Positions 5,473 to 6,211 of a stretch of DNA of 6,211 bases are shown piece by piece. The DNA is from Bradyrhizobium sp. (GTDB lineage Bacteria > Pseudomonadota > Alphaproteobacteria > Rhizobiales > Xanthobacteraceae). The notes beneath the pieces were generated by a model, which was not told the DNA's origin, ran no database searches, and saw nothing but the letters and a program-made list of their open reading frames with translations. Location of the stretch: positions 1 to 6,211 of the forward strand of contig JAQGKJ010000309.1 of assembly GCA_028290165.1 (NCBI GenBank), given 5' to 3'. Every line of letters begins with the position of its first letter. Positions within the stretch are counted from its first letter, which is position 1. A program made the translations under genes and the position numbers.

Positions 5473-5626
5473 AATGCTGCCAGTCTGTCGTGCGGTCGAC
5501 TCCACCGCTAAAAGAAACGGCGCCGGCGCGGGGGCGAACTCAGACCATCGGCTCGCAGAACGGAAATTAGTACTTAAGTAATGCGTTAGATGAAGCACGC
5601 AGAAGCGTGTCAGCGAGGTTGACCCA

Positions 5627-5827
5627 ATGAGCGCCGAACCGTTGAGCGTCCACCGCCGCATTGAACGGCAGTGGGCTGAGCGCTTTAAGTCGCTAAGCGG
5701 CCGAATTGTTGGTGCGACCGAGCGAACGTTGCAACGCGTGTTCAACAATGATGTTTCGCTGCTTGCAGTCCCGGTAAGAACGGTCGTGGGCCGGCGACGT
5801 ATTGATCGGTCTCAACCACGTGATTGA
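5627..5827 (+). CDS. Short basic hypothetical ORF
   Basis: I do not recognise this 66-codon frame. It would make an arginine-rich, probably helical soluble protein (R-R-I-E-R-Q-W-A-E-R-F at 10-20, then A-T-E-R-T-L-Q-R-V-F). In its favour, GAGG lies eight bases before the ATG, and its end overlaps the GTG of the following DUF1488 gene by eight bases, as in translationally coupled pairs. Against it, the third-position GC is only moderate, no family is evident, and the C-terminus (V-G-R-R-R-I-D-R-S) looks unstructured. It could be a decayed fragment. Confidence 0.35.
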   Translation: MSAEPLSVHRRIERQWAERFKSLSGRIVGATERTLQRVFNNDVSLLAVPVRTVVGRRRIDRSQPRD

Positions 5828-6080
5828 TTTTCCAAATCATAGTCGTTCATATGACCAAACGCGGCGTGCCGTGCGATTTTGGGGATACGATAGCGCGATA
5901 GAGGCATCATTTTTTATAGACGAGGATGCACTGAAGCGAATTCAACCAGATGCTCGCCCCGACGAGTCCGGTTTTCTGAACGCGTTCGATTCCAATCGTG
6001 ATTTGATATGTGCCGCCGCAGCCAAGGTCTATGTTCGCGGAAGCAGAGGTTCTTACGATCTGGTTGCCGCTAATTTTTGA
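5820..6080 (+). CDS. DUF1488 family protein
   Basis: Taking the GTG at 5820, this is an 86-residue protein covering the whole DUF1488 domain as I know it from rhizobia. Landmarks are F4-P5-N6 and S8-R9-S10-Y11-D12, R19-F20-W21-G22-Y23-D24, F31-F32-I33-D34-E35-D36-A37-L38, G51-F52-L53, A66-A67-A68-K69-V70-Y71 and S78-Y79-D80-L81, ending A-A-N-F. Members are small cytoplasmic proteins of unknown function. The frame could be opened at a TTG (5802), but family proteins start just before F-P-N, so the GTG fits better. Its ribosome-binding site is weak, which agrees with coupling to the overlapping upstream ORF. Base composition is more AT-rich than in the transporter genes. Confidence 0.85.
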   Translation: MIDFPNHSRSYDQTRRAVRFWGYDSAIEASFFIDEDALKRIQPDARPDESGFLNAFDSNRDLICAAAAKVYVRGSRGSYDLVAANF

Positions 6081-6160
6081 AACAATTGCCTGTGCTAAAG
6101 CCGACGAGGTTCGCTTTCGCTAGTCGGGACAATCTGGTCAATTTTGATGGTCCGATAGCG

Positions 6161-6211
6161 TCACTCAGTCGGCGACAATTCCAGCAACTTCTTTTCCGCA
6201 GCGTCGTACAC
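6161..6211 (-). CDS. Probable C-terminus of a convergent gene (partial)
   Basis: The last 51 bases read on the minus strand as 16 codons, V-Y-D-A-A-E-K-K-L-L-E-L-S-P-T-E, then TGA. The composition is that of an ordinary helical, charged C-terminus, and the frame is open to the window edge. Another frame is also open to the edge, so this is a judgement by amino-acid character. It would converge on the DUF1488 gene, with about 80 bp between them holding no clear terminator. Confidence 0.3.
   Translation of the reverse strand: MYDAAEKKLLELSPTE

Noticed and set aside
5443..5748. 101-codon minus-strand frame
   Set aside because: It is antisense to the better-supported 5627 ORF, crosses intergenic DNA, and shows no domain.

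Overview
The window looks like chromosomal DNA of a high-GC alphaproteobacterium of the Bradyrhizobium/Rhodopseudomonas type. The evidence is the GC-rich codon use of the transporter genes, an HWE-type histidine kinase, a DUF1488 protein, a secreted Asp-Arg-repeat protein, and an intergenic palindrome of a kind that recurs in rhizobial genomes. These assignments come from recognition of the sequence; no database search was possible. Nearly all clear genes lie on the minus strand.

Positions 1-2759 (minus strand, read right to left) hold a carbohydrate-type (CUT1) ABC importer operon. A Tat-exported solute-binding protein comes first, then a MalF/UgpA-like permease, then a MalG/UgpE-like permease cut by the window edge. 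The permeases are joined by a one-base stop/start overlap. The binding protein is separated from them by a 90-bp gap containing a rhizobial palindromic repeat. The ATPase is not in the window and the substrate cannot be read from sequence.

Positions 2760-2933 hold the operon's leader, with two candidate operator palindromes, and a 26-codon scrap resembling a tetratricopeptide repeat.

Positions 2934-4170 (minus) encode a two-gene signalling unit: a single-domain CheY-like receiver followed 22 bp later by a soluble HWE/HisKA_2-type histidine kinase with no sensor domain.

Positions 4171-5472 are a remodelled stretch. The first third of the receiver gene plus about 140 bp of its upstream region occurs a second time at about 5200-5472, as a frameshifted, truncated pseudogene. 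Between the copies lie a small membrane-protein gene that appears frameshifted near its end, an intact secreted Asp-Arg-rich protein with a strong intrinsic terminator, and an orphan plus-strand terminator near 4473-4510 with no established gene feeding into it.

Positions 5473-6211 hold a short basic hypothetical ORF overlapping a DUF1488 gene (both plus strand), then the probable last 16 codons of a convergent minus-strand gene.

I found no CRISPR array, transposase, tRNA, rRNA or defence system. The most interesting items are the duplicated and decayed receiver with a 27-bp upstream block better conserved than the spacer next to it, the orphan terminator, and the frameshifted membrane-protein gene. 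None amounts to a demonstrated new system.
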